Part shown: positions 32,881 through 43,673 of the stretch, one piece after another
Layout of the letters: each line of letters begins with the position of its first letter
Numbering within the stretch: position 1 is the stretch's first letter
Assembly (NCBI GenBank): GCA_009801085.1
Contig: VNWV01000003.1
Span: 2,418,001-2,482,000 of the forward strand
Length of the DNA: 64,000 bases
Reading direction: 5' to 3'
Source: Lasiodiplodia sp. COLG20
Lineage: Eukaryota; Ascomycota; Dothideomycetes; Botryosphaeriales; Botryosphaeriaceae
The notes under the pieces: generated by a model
Database searches by the model: none
What the model was told of the DNA's origin: nothing
Seen by the model: only the letters and a program-made list of their open reading frames with translations
Translations under genes and position numbers: made by a program

Positions 32881-33351
32881 TGTCAATCCAGTTGGCAAAG
32901 ATGCTGGTTAGCTCTGGTGTTGTCTCCTGGAAGTCCAGCGGCAACGTCGACAGGTTAAAGGTGGACGTAGACCCACGAGAGCAAGTTTCCTAACTGTATG
33001 CGGGAAGCCAAGCGAATGCAAGTCTAATCCGGTCGTGACACAGCTGCCGGGGTGGTGAGAAGGTTCCAATCATATCGGCTGCGGAAGTAATACCAAATGC
33101 GAGCGGCCCGAAGGGACTGCAAGAGCCGAGCTTGCGGCATCTGAGCAGATTTAGCAGGACGGCGCACCTATGAGCAAGTTGGGCTGACCCGAGCTCCGGG
33201 AGTCACTTGCGCACGATTGAGCAGATTAACTGATTGGTCGGCCCGCAGGCAATCCATCGCTCCGAACACACATCACCAATAGGAGCCGGCCAATCCATCA
33301 GGGTATCCAGAAACACGGGCATAAAATACGTACGTCGACTACAGACCCCGA
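32881..33351. other. Intergenic region upstream of the reductase
   Basis: This is the promoter of the ferric reductase and the 3' flank of the PLP-rhodanese gene, both on the minus strand. No obvious iron or copper regulator site could be assigned with confidence. Confidence 0.4.
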
Positions 33352-35300
33352 TCAAGCCGTCAGCACCCTCACCACCTCGACCGCCGCCTGGTCCTTTTCG
33401 AAACATCCCGCCGCCGCTGACGCCGCCGCCGCCTGCTTCTGGTGCTTCTGCACCTCCTTCGGCCACCACTCGGCAACCGCCGCCGCGCCGCCCTTGATGC
33501 TCTCGGCCTCGACGCCCTTGGCTCGGAGCACGCTGGTGGCCACGCGAGCCGTGTCGCCATTGTAGCACACGACAAGCGCCCGACGATCCCGCAGCGGCCT
33601 CTTTCCGTCTTCCTCGTCGTCGTCATCAGTCGCTTCCTGCGACGCAAACGAGCACCGCTCCACCTGGGCGCCAAAGAAGGCCTCCAGCTCGCGCCACTGC
33701 CGCTCCAGCGTCGCGCTGTCGAAGAACGGGCTGGGCGCCCCGCGCGTCACCGTCGACAGCGGCGCGTTGATGGCCCCCGGCAGGTGCCACGCCGCGAAGT
33801 CGCTGGGCTCGCGCAGGTCGATGACGACGCTGGACGCCCGCGGCGAGACGGTCGCCGGCAGATTGTCGCTCTGAAGCAGCGAGTCGACGTCGTAGAAGCG
33901 CGTGAGCGCCTCGGAGACCTGGAGCTCCCACGCCTCGTCGTAGCGGTACGGGTCGACGGCGGTGAGCCTCTGCGGTACGGAATTAGTAGGAGTTGGGGAA
34001 ATGGCCTCTGCGGGTGGTGGGTACCTGGTTGTTGATGGGGTGGAAATTGCTTGCGTCCAGCTTGGTGAAGTATTCGTTGATGTACTGATAAGGCAGGTCG
34101 CAGCAGAGGAAGACGCAGTGGATCTCTCCGCTCTCGTCTGCGAGCTCGGAAAGAGTACCTGCGGCCTTGCGCTTCTCGATGAACTGATACAAGCCTGGGA
34201 GTCGTCAGTGCCATCTTCGCGTTCGTTGTTTATGCTGAACTCACCCTGCAGATTGAACCCCGACGATGGTCCGCAAACCAATCCCTCACGCGAAAGAGCT
34301 AGGGACAGCGTATACGATTCCGTGGAGCCGACCTCTTCCATGGTATCGATTGCATTGCGCCAGGGAAACGTCACTGGCGACATCAGTGCATACGAACGCG
34401 GTCCGGGAACTCTGTCTCCAGCTGCGGTGCAAACACTGCAAGATGTTAGCTGATGGTTTCTGGAATAGGTTTACGACTCCATACCCAACTCTGACCACGG
34501 ATGGTTTTGCATCTTTGAAGTAAGTGCCCATGCCTGTCATTGTACCCGACGTCCCCATGCCGGCACAAAGGACACTGATCTGGGGCAGCTGCTTCAATAT
34601 TTGCGGGCCGGTCCACTTGTAGTGTGCTTTCCAGTTCTAATCTCTCGTCAGCATCCGACTGTCTTCAAGTTCCCAGAAAGAGCGTACCGCATCGTTCTCA
34701 TACTGGTTCGGATTGATCACGCTATCATCTTCCTCTGACTTCCGTCTGGCCGCTTGTATCCCTCCTCTCTCATCAAGAGGCTCCGGTTGCGATGGACCTC
34801 CAAAAAGTGTGCTGCATAACAGAAATAAGTCAAAGGCTGTCAAATGAAGGCTCGTCCTCTTACAGGTTAAGACCGAAGAACTGCATAAGCTTAAGCTTCG
34901 CATCGGTCGTCTTGTTGCTCAGATACGCCCTAGTGTCGTCGATTCCGTGGATTACTCTGCCCACTAGGGCCATGGAGATGACGGTGGAGCCGGAGCTGTA
35001 CTCGACGACAGTCTTCGTCTTGCCCTTCTCGACGCTCTTCTCGAGGAGGTTCATAGCTGTGACAAGTCAGCACTCTTCGCCTTGACCAAGCCAGCCAAGA
35101 TACCTACCAGGCAACGCTTTGACATTGTTTGCTGGCAGCACCGTCATCATCTTGGCGTAGATGCGCACGCCATCTTTCCGGTATGGGTTGAGACACGCAG
35201 GTATCTCGACCAGCGGAAGCGGGGGCTGGTAGTCGGGGTCGTAGTACTTCTTGAGAGAATCCTCCCCGGAGTACACGTTGAGCTGGTTTGTTGTATTCAT
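33352..35300 (-). CDS. Cysteine-synthase-type PLP enzyme fused to a rhodanese domain
   Basis: Seven exons (35300-35108, 35056-34864, 34811-34688, 34636-34485, 34435-34245, 34194-34025, 33969-33352) give 546 aa; all six introns are 49-55 nt. Residues about 40-370 are a fold-type II PLP enzyme. The PLP lysine is in ANNVKALPA, the substrate loop is EYSSGSTVIS (family ESSSGNT-like), the phosphate-binding loop is GMGTSGTMTG, and the tail motif is CTAAGDRVPGPRS. The C-terminal domain is rhodanese-like, with VVIDLREPSDFAAWHLPGA and the active loop VVCYNGDTARVA carrying the expected Cys. The first domain would make or cleave cysteine (or a related beta-substituted amino acid). The rhodanese could accept the sulfur as a persulfide. 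Conventional fungal cysteine synthases lack this C-terminal domain. Exact reaction unknown. Confidence 0.88.
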
Positions 35301-36056
35301 GCTGTTTCGTGGTTGGATGGAATAGAGCAGCACAGCTTTACCGTCACTTATCCGTGGCGGTTCGGATAGCTGAGATGATTTTATAGTGATCAAGTTTCAG
35401 GATGGAGTGGCAAGGAACATTAAGGTGCTCAAAAAGCATCCCAAAAGCCCCACGTACTAACTGTCATGAGGATTACATTTGTGGATGAAGCGTTGCGCGC
35501 CTAGCCAGATACTGCTGTAGATCTTTCATGGACTACGTGAGATTGGGCAGCTGTCGGTGCGTGGAAGTGCGCTTCCGGCGATGATCTGATTGGTTTCTGA
35601 ATTCAGGGGTGTCTCGGAACTATGCAGCTGTGTACTCGGGAAATGGCCCATCTCGGAGTTTGAGGGAGAATGAGCAAATAAGAGAAGCAGTGAGGCGGCG
35701 AGCGTCAATCGCTTACTGCATTGGAACCTGCACACATGTGGGACTACATGGGCTGAGCCAAGGACAAAAAATTTGTTCCGCGCAGACTGAGAGTGAGCAT
35801 GGTACATATGCTGATTATTAGCGCGGATGGCGTCGGGCTAGAAGCTAGCACCTTGGTGGTTCGCAATTGATCATCACTCCCGCGCGTCTTGGCATTAGCT
35901 GGCGGTGTGGGGTGCCCCAGGCCGTTGTCGGTGAGTTTTTGCTACGTCGCTTGCGTAACAATGTACCTTGTTCCCTCTTCTTCGCAGATTGAAAGAAGTC
36001 GTCGCTCGCTTCTCTGACTCCTGTCAGGAATTGACGACCGAGATCAATTGCCCACC
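35301..36056. promoter_or_regulatory. Divergent promoter region, PLP-rhodanese gene and MFS transporter
   Basis: The flanking genes are transcribed away from each other. No copy of the CACCGCGGT element found in the cluster promoters to the right is present here. That leaves membership of the transporter in the same regulon open. Confidence 0.5.
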
Positions 36057-38089
36057 ATGATCGAGCGAAACGAGGAGGCTGATGCTACAAGGACGCCATC
36101 TACTTCAATGACGGCCACGGGCGATCAGTCTGATGTAGAGAAAGCTCCAGTGTTCAATGAGCAGACGAAGTATCTGCCAAGAAGAAGGATCATCGCGGTT
36201 TGTTGACCACCACCCACCCAAGCTGCTCTTTCTAGCTGACACTTCATAGGTGTTTCTGGCATGTGCTAGCATCGATTTTGCAGCACTCTTGGATCAGACC
36301 TCCCTTGCCGCCAGTTTGTCCATCATTGGAAGATCTCTTGATGCAAGCAACCAGACATCTTGGATATCGGGTGCCTACTTTGTGTATGTACTGCATCTCG
36401 AACATACATTTCCTTCAATTACTGACTCAAGTGATGCAGCACATCAACCTCTTTCCAACTCCTGTACGGGCGGCTCTCAGACATCTGGTCACGGAAGATC
36501 ATCCTGCTCATCGGCATTGCAATATTCTTTATCGGATCCTTGGCATCCTCACTTGCGCAGGATGTTGTCCAACTCATCGTGTTCCGCGCATTTACTGGTG
36601 TCGGCGGTGGAGGGCTGATGACTGTGGCTCAGTTCATCGTCAGTGACGTCGTCCCACTTCGGGAGCGAGGAAAATATCAAGGAATACTGGTACGCCGAGA
36701 CGAACCCCACGTAACCATCTCATAAGCTGACCAGTCCCCTACAGGGTGCATTCGTAGGCCTGGGGAACGGTGTTGGACCGGTCATTGGAGGTGCTCTTGC
36801 ATCTCAGTCTGAGGAGTCCTGGCGCTGGATCTTCAGGTTGAATCTGCCGCTCAGCGTGATCATGGTTGTGTGTGTGGTTTTCTTCATGCCATTGAAGAAA
36901 GTCGAAGGAGACTGGAAAGTGTACGTCTCCCCATACCATATTTCTTTTTTTGATAAGGATACTTTACTAAACTACATTCAGCAAGCTCAAAGCTATCGAC
37001 TTCACCGGTGCCGTCCTTGCCCTTGGCGGATCTGCAGTGCTCGTGTTAGCCCTCACTTGGGCTGGTGGAGAGTACCCATGGCACTCAGCTCACGTCATCG
37101 CTTCATTCGTTGTGGGATTCTTTGTCTGCATCCTGTTCATCCTCTGGCAGTGGAAAGGGACGAGCGTCCCTCTAGTTCCGCGTACGTTCAGTCATCATCC
37201 CCTCGCTTTTACGTGGTCCCTTATCCCTAACAGAACGTGCTGACATGGCGAACCAGTCCACATATTCCGCTCTCGCGTCGTCAACGGCGCAACCATCACC
37301 ATGTTCATCAACGGCTGGAACTTCGTCACCCAAGTCTACTACATCCCGACCTTCTACCAGCTGGTCTACCGCTACAGCTCGACCAAATCCGGCGCGCTCC
37401 TCCTGCCCATCACCCTCACACAAACGCTCTCCAGCACGCTCTCAGGCCTGCTCGTCACCTGGACGGGGCGGTACCGCGAGGCTATCCTGTTCGGGTGGGT
37501 GCTGTGGGCCGTCGGGCTCGGGCTCTTCTCGACGCTGGACGAGGGGTCCGGGCTGGGCAAGCAGGTGGGGTACGCGGTGCTGACGGGCTGGGGCGTCGGC
37601 AGCACGCTGCAGCCCAGCCTCGTCGCCATCCAGGCCGGCGTCGCCCGCCGCGACATGGCCGTCGTCACGTCGTGGCGCAACTTCATCCGCAACCTCGGCG
37701 CCACCCTCGGCCTGGCCGTCGCTGGCACCATCGTGAACAACTCTCTCAGAGGCGCCGTCGCGCCGCTCGGCCTGAGCAGCGCCGAGGTGCGGACGCTGTT
37801 GAAGAATCCGGAGAGCGTGTTGAGTCAGAAGAGCGATGGTGGGGCCGACGCGGAGAGGATCAGGACGGCGCTGATGGGAGCGTATAAGGATGGGTTCAGG
37901 ATTTTGTTCTATGTCAATGCTGCGTTGGCAGCTGTGGCATTCTTCGTTGCGTTGGCGCTACTACCACAGATCAGCTTGGTCAGAGATGATGATAAGAAGT
38001 TGCAGGAAGAGGCTCGAGCGAAGGAGGAAGCAAGAAGGAATGGAAAGGACGAGGCAAAGTCCGAGGCTAAGGAGAAGGTGGGCCCGTAG
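36057..38089 (+). CDS. MFS multidrug-type (DHA2, 14-TMS) transporter
   Basis: Six exons (36057-36197, 36250-36383, 36440-36689, 36745-36920, 36982-37181, 37257-38089) give 577 aa. The protein begins with a 45-residue hydrophilic segment. It then has about 14 hydrophobic helices. Family motifs are DQTSLAASL in helix 1, motif A variant GRLSDIWSRK after helix 2, and the antiporter motif GLGNGVGPVIGG in helix 5. The tail is rich in Lys and Glu. DHA2 members are plasma-membrane proton antiporters that export drugs or toxic metabolites. Here the neighbouring catabolic enzymes suggest export or import of the pathway substrate or product, but this is inference. All introns are 52-75 nt; all junctions restore the frame. 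Confidence 0.92.
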
Positions 38090-38399
38090 TAGACTTTTGA
38101 GTGCGAATGATTTGTAGGTTTAGCGTATTTACGGAAAGGATGAAACAGAAAAGGGAGTTGGATATATCGAGAAGATTTTCCCGCTTGAGGTTTGGTAGTC
38201 TGTCTCTCAAGGAGTCAAATTTGGCATTTCATGCTACAGGCGACGATTTGCAGTACAGGAATAGGAAACAGAAACCATCTCATCATGAGTGCTCTTCTGC
38301 ACCATACAAGATGCTGCATCCTCCAGATCATTGTGACCGTCCAATTCTGCCCAACTCAAACTATCTCTATGTATCTTTGAACTTCCCTAAATATAAAGG
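38090..38399. other. Convergent intergenic region
   Basis: This 310 bp is the 3' flank of the transporter and of the glutamine-synthetase-like gene. Nothing further is visible. Confidence 0.5.
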
Positions 38400-40270
38400 T
38401 CAGCACCAATCGCCACACGAACCCTCTTGCCGATCAACTAACCAATCAGTAACAGCCTGCCTGTACAATCCAACCTCATGCTCCCTCGTCCTTGCATAAA
38501 ACTCCACAAACTCGTCCCCAAAAATCTCCCTCGCAACACTCCCCTCCGCCTTGAACCTCCTCGTCGCCTCCTCCAAGCTCGCCGGCAACCACTGCACCCC
38601 CCTTCCACCCTCCTCCTCCTTCCCAAGCGGCGCCATCCCCAACTCCATCCTCCTCTCCACCCCGCGCCACCCGGCCCCCACGCACGCCGCGATGGCGTAG
38701 TGCGGATGCGCGTCCGCGCCGGGCACGCGCACCTCGAAGCGCGTGGCATGAGACTCGCAGTGCGGCGGCGCGACAACGCGCACCGCGGCCCGCCGGTCCT
38801 CGAGCCCGTACGAGACGCGCGTCGGCGCCCAGAAGTTGGGCACGAGGCGTTTGTACGAGTTGACCGTCGGCGCCAGCAGCGGCATGATGTCGGGCAGGGC
38901 CGCGAGGAGGCCGGCCAGGAAGTGGCGGCCGAGCGGGGAGAGGCTGGCGAGGTCGGGGTACGGGGTGGAGGAGGAGGGGGAGGGAGGAGAGGAGGGTGCT
39001 GCTGCTGCTGCGAAGAGGTTGGTGCTGGTGCTGAGGGATGTGAGGGACAGGTGGATGTGGCCGGAGTTGCCGGGGAGGGAGGCGGAGGGCTTCGCCATGA
39101 AGGAGGGCGTGACGCCGTGGAGGGCGCCGAGGGATTTGGTGAGATACCTGCAGGGCGGAGGGGTTGAGTTAGCTGTGCCTCGAAAGAAGCTGCAAGGATT
39201 AAGATGGGGGAGACGTGCTTGAAGAGGGAGACTCGGTCGGCCATTTGGTCGGCTGGGCAGAATTGTAAAGCCTGAAGAATAGTCAGCCGAGTATTAAGTA
39301 GATATTCATGTTGCTGAGCCTACTGCTTCGAATACGCCAGGTCCACTCTCAGTGTGCCAGCCCTCCAGTTCGCAGTCGAAATCGTAACAGTGGTCATAAA
39401 TGGCATTGAAATAATCCTTGTTCATAGTCGGACGGGTGACGCTGTACCCAAACATGCCGTCTGTCAAAGGTACAAGCTTGCTTGGAGGATTTTCTTTGAG
39501 GAAGGAAGCAATACGACCGGGTTTTGCGAGCTTGGAGTCTGGTGTCGCATCCGTAGGCGTCGAGTAATTGAAGAATTCCAGTTCCACTGGTTTCCATGCA
39601 AAAAGACGGTTAGAATAAGATACCTATCTGTCATTGCAGGTTTGAACTTACCACCGGCATGTGCCTGAGCATCTTCGTGTTGCAAACGGGCGAGAATAGT
39701 CTTCAAGAGGCCTCTCGGGCAAGCTGGAAATCTCGTACCATCATTGTTGTAAAAGTCCAGTAAAACCAGAGGTAGGTCATCATCCCATTTCGACCAGCGG
39801 AAACTTGTCAGATCGGGAACAGCTACAAAGTCACCGTAGCCCGGGGCCTCCGAAGGCTGGACGTCGCCAATGTTGTAAGTTTCGTCGTGCATGTCCCAGG
39901 AAAATATTGCGGAACTCATGCCAAAGCCTTTGGCAACTGCGGCAAGAAACTTTTTCTTGGACATGATCTTCCCGCGCAATACGCCGTCGGCATCGATTCC
40001 GGCCACTTTGACTTTGATGTCGTGCTGCAAGACATCCTCAAGAATTGCAATCGAAACTTTGGGATGTACTATTACGGCAGAAGAGAAAAAAGAAGACCCT
40101 ATAAAGAACAGAATATGTTGACTGAGAGCACCAGCAGTTTGAAGAAGAACGAAAGTGATATAAAAAAGATCCGACTGTCTCCTAAAATTGACTGTCATGT
40201 GCTGTATCGGGAAATCGGAAGCGCATGCGTTCGGGAGAGCCACCTTACAAACGAAGCGCGGTTCGCGCAT
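38400..40270 (-). CDS. Glutamine-synthetase-like ligase (FluG C-terminal/GlnA-type)
   Basis: Exons 39586-39324, 39271-39219 and 39147-38400 are secure, as is the 3' end of the first large exon at 39652. Conserved parts are GIDADGVLRGK, SAIFSWDMHDETYN, VAVPDLTSFRW, CPRGLLKT, GVELEFFNYSTP, GNSGHIHLSL, YGLEDRRAAVRV and the R-x-E-x-R-like RFEVRVPGADAHPHY. These are the ATP, glutamate and metal sites of GS-fold ligases, which join glutamate to ammonia or to an amine. The 5' end is uncertain: an ATG at 40270 with an intron 40248-40069 gives 500 aa and a family-like start; reading from ATG 40198 without that intron gives 536 aa. The intron 39218-39148 appears to be GC-AG. A Pro/Ser/Ala insertion follows GHIHLSL. 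The C-terminus is divergent. It is divergent from the ALDH gene across 150 bp. Confidence 0.85.
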
Positions 40271-40335
40271 CTACAGTGCGCGCGGCTGTAGAAGCGTGCA
40301 GAAGTGTGCGCTGAGATTCGTTAGGGTGTGGAGCA

Positions 40336-40344
40336 CACCGCGGT
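40336..40344. promoter_or_regulatory. CACCGCGGT element, copy 1
   Basis: The nonamer CACCGCGGT contains an inverted pair of CGG half-sites (CCGCGG), the kind bound by Zn2Cys6 dimers. It lies between the GS-like and ALDH genes. Identical copies are upstream of the SDR (42319-42327) and of the adjacent regulator (45577-45585). Confidence 0.55.
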
Positions 40345-40356
40345 CGGCGCGGTCAA

Positions 40357-40368
40357 CGCGGTCCGCGG
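40357..40368. promoter_or_regulatory. CGCGGTCCGCGG element
   Basis: This 12-mer is the exact reverse complement of the sequence at 45588-45599 in the promoter of the regulator gene. It contains CCGCGG at its right end and overlaps a series of CGCGGT units. Confidence 0.55.
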
Positions 40369-40420
40369 CGTCAGATGACTCGGAATTCGTTTCTACAGTA
40401 CGGAAAATATGTAACCTGGC

Positions 40421-41997
40421 ATGAATACTTGGACATTTCTCAGTGCTCATACACTGCAAACTCGTCTCTCAAAATTTACGCGAATGGCTTCCGCGATGAT
40501 TACCACCATCTCACCTTCAACCGGCGAACCCATCATTGAACGGCCAGAGACGACTCTGAAAGAAGCCCAAAAAATTGTTAGGGATCCGCATGATGCATTC
40601 GTTTCTTACAGAAAGATGCCTCTATTGGAGCGCAAGTCCATCGTGGAAAAGGCTCTCAGTCTCATCGAAGACCGCAAAGAGCAGCTCGGGCGTGAATTGA
40701 CCTTGCAAATGGGCCGCCCCATCTCATTCAGCACCAAGGAAATTGATACCATGCAGAAGCGCGCCAGGTATCTTCTGTCAATCTGCGAAGACGCCCTGGC
40801 AGAAATTCCGGGACAACCCGAAGCTGGCTTCAGACGATTCATCAAAAAGGAGCCGGTCGGTCCTACGCTCTTAGTCTTTGCGTGGAATGCAAGTATACAT
40901 AACTCACATATGCCTAACCATCTGGCTGACGTCAATGTGATAGTTTCCTTACTTGATTGTTGTCAACTCGCTGATCCCCGCCCTCCTCGCCGGCAACACA
41001 GCCATCCTCAAGCCTTCGCCGCAGGTCCCACTCGTCGCAGAGCGTCTCGTCGAGATCTTCGCTGATGCCGGTCTCCCGCCCCAAGTCCTCCAGGTCATCC
41101 ACTCGGGCACGCCCGACACACTGGCAGAGATCGTGCAGTTTCCGGAAATCGGCCTCATCACCTTCACCGGCTCCACATCCGGCGGCATGAGTCTGCGCGA
41201 AGCTGCAGCGAAACGCCTCGTCCCGCTAGTCCTCGAGCTGGGCGGCAACGATCCGGCGTACGTACGCGCCGACGCCGATCTGGCGTGGGTGGCCGCGCAG
41301 TTGGTGGACGGGGCCGTGTTCAATGCCGGGCAGAGCTGCTGTGCGGTCGAGCGGGTGTACGTGCATGTGGATGTCTACGAGCACTTTGTTGAGGAAGTGA
41401 GGAAGGAGCTCGCAACTTACGTGCTCGGCGACCCGTTTGATGCGGCAACGAACGTTGGCCCTGTTATTTCGAAGGCTGCTGCGAAGAATATCGAGCTGCA
41501 AGTTGCCCAGGCGATCGAATGTGGTGCTCGGGACGTCACCCCGACAAATCCATCGTTCAAGACGACGATGGAAAAGGGCAATTACATCCGACCAACCATC
41601 CTTGTTGACGTTGACCACACTATGCGTATCATGCAGGAAGAAACGTTCGGCCCTATCATTCCCATAGCTAAGGTGGAATCAGACGAGGAAGCCATTGCGC
41701 TCATGAACGATAGCGCTTACGGCTTGACGGCTAGTGTCTGGACCAAAGATGTCAAATTTGGAGAGAGCTTGATCGACAGGATTGAGGCTGGAACTGTCTT
41801 TATTAATCGCTGTGACTACCCTAGTCCGGTAAGTTGATCCTGGTAAACCCCCAGTAGATGTAATTGACTAAGTGCTGGTCTAGGATCTGGCTTGGGTTGG
41901 ATGGAAAAATTCAGGGCTGGGTTGCACGCTGGGGCCTCGAGGCTTCGACGCATTCTGTAAATTGAAGAGTCATCATATCAAAGTTACGCAAGGGTGA
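40421..41997 (+). CDS. NAD(P)-dependent aldehyde dehydrogenase
   Basis: Three exons (40421-40888, 40944-41828, 41884-41997) give 488 aa. Starting at the second in-frame ATG (40484) gives 467 aa; the extra 21 residues lack acidic residues and contain Arg/Lys/Thr, so they could be a mitochondrial presequence. ALDH features are the nucleotide loop FTGSTSGG, the general base Glu254 in LVLELGGNDP, the catalytic Cys288 in GQSCCAVERV and EETFGPIIPI. The enzyme oxidises an aldehyde to the acid; the overall look is of the succinate-semialdehyde/amino-aldehyde type. The first intron is unambiguously GC-AG: only AAT joined at GCAAGT continues into FPYLIVVNSLIPALLAGN. It shares a 150-bp promoter with the GS-like gene, which suggests oxidation of a gamma-glutamylated aldehyde. 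Confidence 0.92.
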
Positions 41998-42318
41998 TAG
42001 TCATTAGTCGAGAGTAAAAGGCAAGTGGAGCCTTTTGTAGAGTCGATTCATCCTGAGCTTTGATAGCAGAACGTTGTGTCAGAATTTAAGGCTTTACTTC
42101 TGCAGCTCGATACTTTAAGACTGCCAGATCGTATCAATATGTTTCACTCGCGTGATTAACAACTTTGAGAATTGAGGAGACGTCTTGCTGATAATGATAT
42201 CAGGGGAAGTGAGTGTCAGCCTCAATAAAAACCAATTGAAGGTAGGACGACGCTCTCGTTGGGTAGGAATATGGCGAATGGTCCAATGGGACGTCACACT
42301 GCAGAAGTACGACCCCCT

Positions 42319-42327
42319 CACCGCGGT
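42319..42327. promoter_or_regulatory. CACCGCGGT element, copy 2
   Basis: This exact copy of the nonamer lies upstream of the SDR gene. It is followed by TTCGCGCG. Confidence 0.55.
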
Positions 42328-42359
42328 TCGCGCGCTAACTGGGAGGGGGCATCCACATA

Positions 42360-42370
42360 GGACCGCGCGG
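42360..42370. promoter_or_regulatory. GGACCGCGCGG element, SDR promoter
   Basis: The 11-mer GGACCGCGCGG is identical to 45592-45602 in the regulator promoter. It is near-palindromic, with CCGCGCGG-type inverted CGG triplets. Confidence 0.5.
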
Positions 42371-42553
42371 CTGGCGGTACGCGCAGCAGTACCATCTTGG
42401 CCTCGGTGAATAAAGTAGAGATATCCCATTAGTATTTTCTACCATATGCAGCATGCGAATTCTTTTCTACGCAAGACCTCAAACCCATAGCACCTGATAC
42501 CTCTCCATCCGAATTCTCGCCGTAAAAACCTCAGACCCCAATCAGCAAACATC

Positions 42554-43624
42554 ATGTCCGGCCGCCTCTCCGGTAAAAATGTCATCATCACCGGCGCCGC
42601 CGGGTAAGTACCACGCATTTTGCCTCGCCCAAATCACAACCACCATTGACACCACTCTCCGCCCTCTCTCACAGCGGCATCGGCCTCGAAACCGCAATCC
42701 TGATGCACCGCGAGGGCGCCTCAGTCCTAATGACCGACGTCTCCGGCCCCGCTCTCTCCGCCGCCCACGCCAAAGCGCGCTCACTCTCGTCATCCGTCAC
42801 ACCCGCCGGCCGCCTCGAGACGCTCGTCGTCGACGTCAGCCGCGAGTCATCCGTCGCCGCGGCGGTCGACCACGTCTCGGCCTGGGGCGGGGTGGACGTC
42901 ATGTTCAACAACGCGGGCATCATGCACGCGGCCGACGGCGACGCGTTCGAGTGCGCCGACGACGTGTGGGAGCGCACCATGGCGGTGAACGTCCGGGGCG
43001 TGTGGTACGGGAGCAAGCACGCGGTGCGCAGCTTCCGGGCACACGGGAAGAAGAGGGGGAGCGTGATCAATACGGCCAGCATGGTGGCGCTGGTGGGGAG
43101 CGCGACGCCGCAGGTGGCGTACACGGCGAGTAAGGGAGCGGTGTTGGCGTTGACGAGGGAGTTGGCGATTGTGCATGCGAGGGAAGGTGGGGATGCTGAT
43201 TCTTTTCCCCATGCTGTTTTGGAGGGCGTGTGGAAGCTGATGAGAGAGCTGATAGGGTTCCGATTCAACTCGTTGTGTCCGGCTCCGCTTAAGTGAGTAA
43301 AACCCCCTTTCGACTCAGTATATGTGCCTGGTCCTTTCGCGTCATCTCTTCCTCTTATTGTTAACATGTTCTCTGCTTTGCAGTACACCGATGCTCCAGG
43401 ATTTTCTTGGCGATGATAAAGAGAAACGGTTCCGCCGCGAGGTTCACTTCCCCACGGGCAGGTTCGGAGAGGCTGTGGAGCAAGCACACGCTGCCATCTT
43501 CCTCGCTAGCGATGAAAGCAGTTTCGTGAATGCCACGGACTTCGTCGTCGATGGCGGGCTGACCAAAGCGTATGTCACGCCAGAAGGGCAACCGACTGCC
43601 GCGCCTCGCAACATGGCTGCTTGA
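42554..43624 (+). CDS. Short-chain dehydrogenase/reductase (SDR)
   Basis: Four exons (42554-42603, 42675-43186, 43256-43292, 43384-43624) give 279 aa. SDR features are the NAD(P) loop TGAAGGIG (split by the first intron), NNAG in VMFNNAGIMH, the catalytic Ser in INTASMVALVG, and Tyr-XXX-Lys in AYTASKGAVLAL. After removal of the second intron the frame reads HAREGFRFNSLCPAP, the usual PG-motif region. The C-terminal part has DEKRFRREVHFPTGRFGEA-like spacing and FVVDGGLTKAY. That second intron is 69 nt, a multiple of three, without a stop, so unspliced mRNA would encode a 23-residue insertion. The enzyme likely oxidises an alcohol or reduces a ketone. It follows ALDH on the same strand and is convergent with the regulator, only 49 bp apart. 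Confidence 0.92.
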
Positions 43625-43673
43625 AGCCGGGGAACGTTTCGAGGGTTGTAAAGGAAGAGGCTTCGTGTATAAG

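Larger units (their letters stand above)
40271..40420. promoter_or_regulatory. Short bidirectional promoter, GS-like gene and ALDH gene
   Basis: Only 150 bp separate the two likely start codons. The spacer is dense in CGG/CCG units and holds two strong palindromic elements listed separately. This arrangement is typical of co-regulated fungal catabolic genes. Confidence 0.6.
41998..42553. promoter_or_regulatory. Promoter region of the SDR gene
   Basis: Between ALDH and SDR, both on the plus strand. It contains the cluster elements at 42319-42327 and 42360-42370, 227 and 184 bp upstream of the SDR start codon. No gene is seen. Confidence 0.55.

Noticed and set aside
38478..39167. 229-codon plus-strand ORF
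   Set aside because: Antisense shadow of the GS-like gene; Arg/Gly/Glu-rich with no domain.
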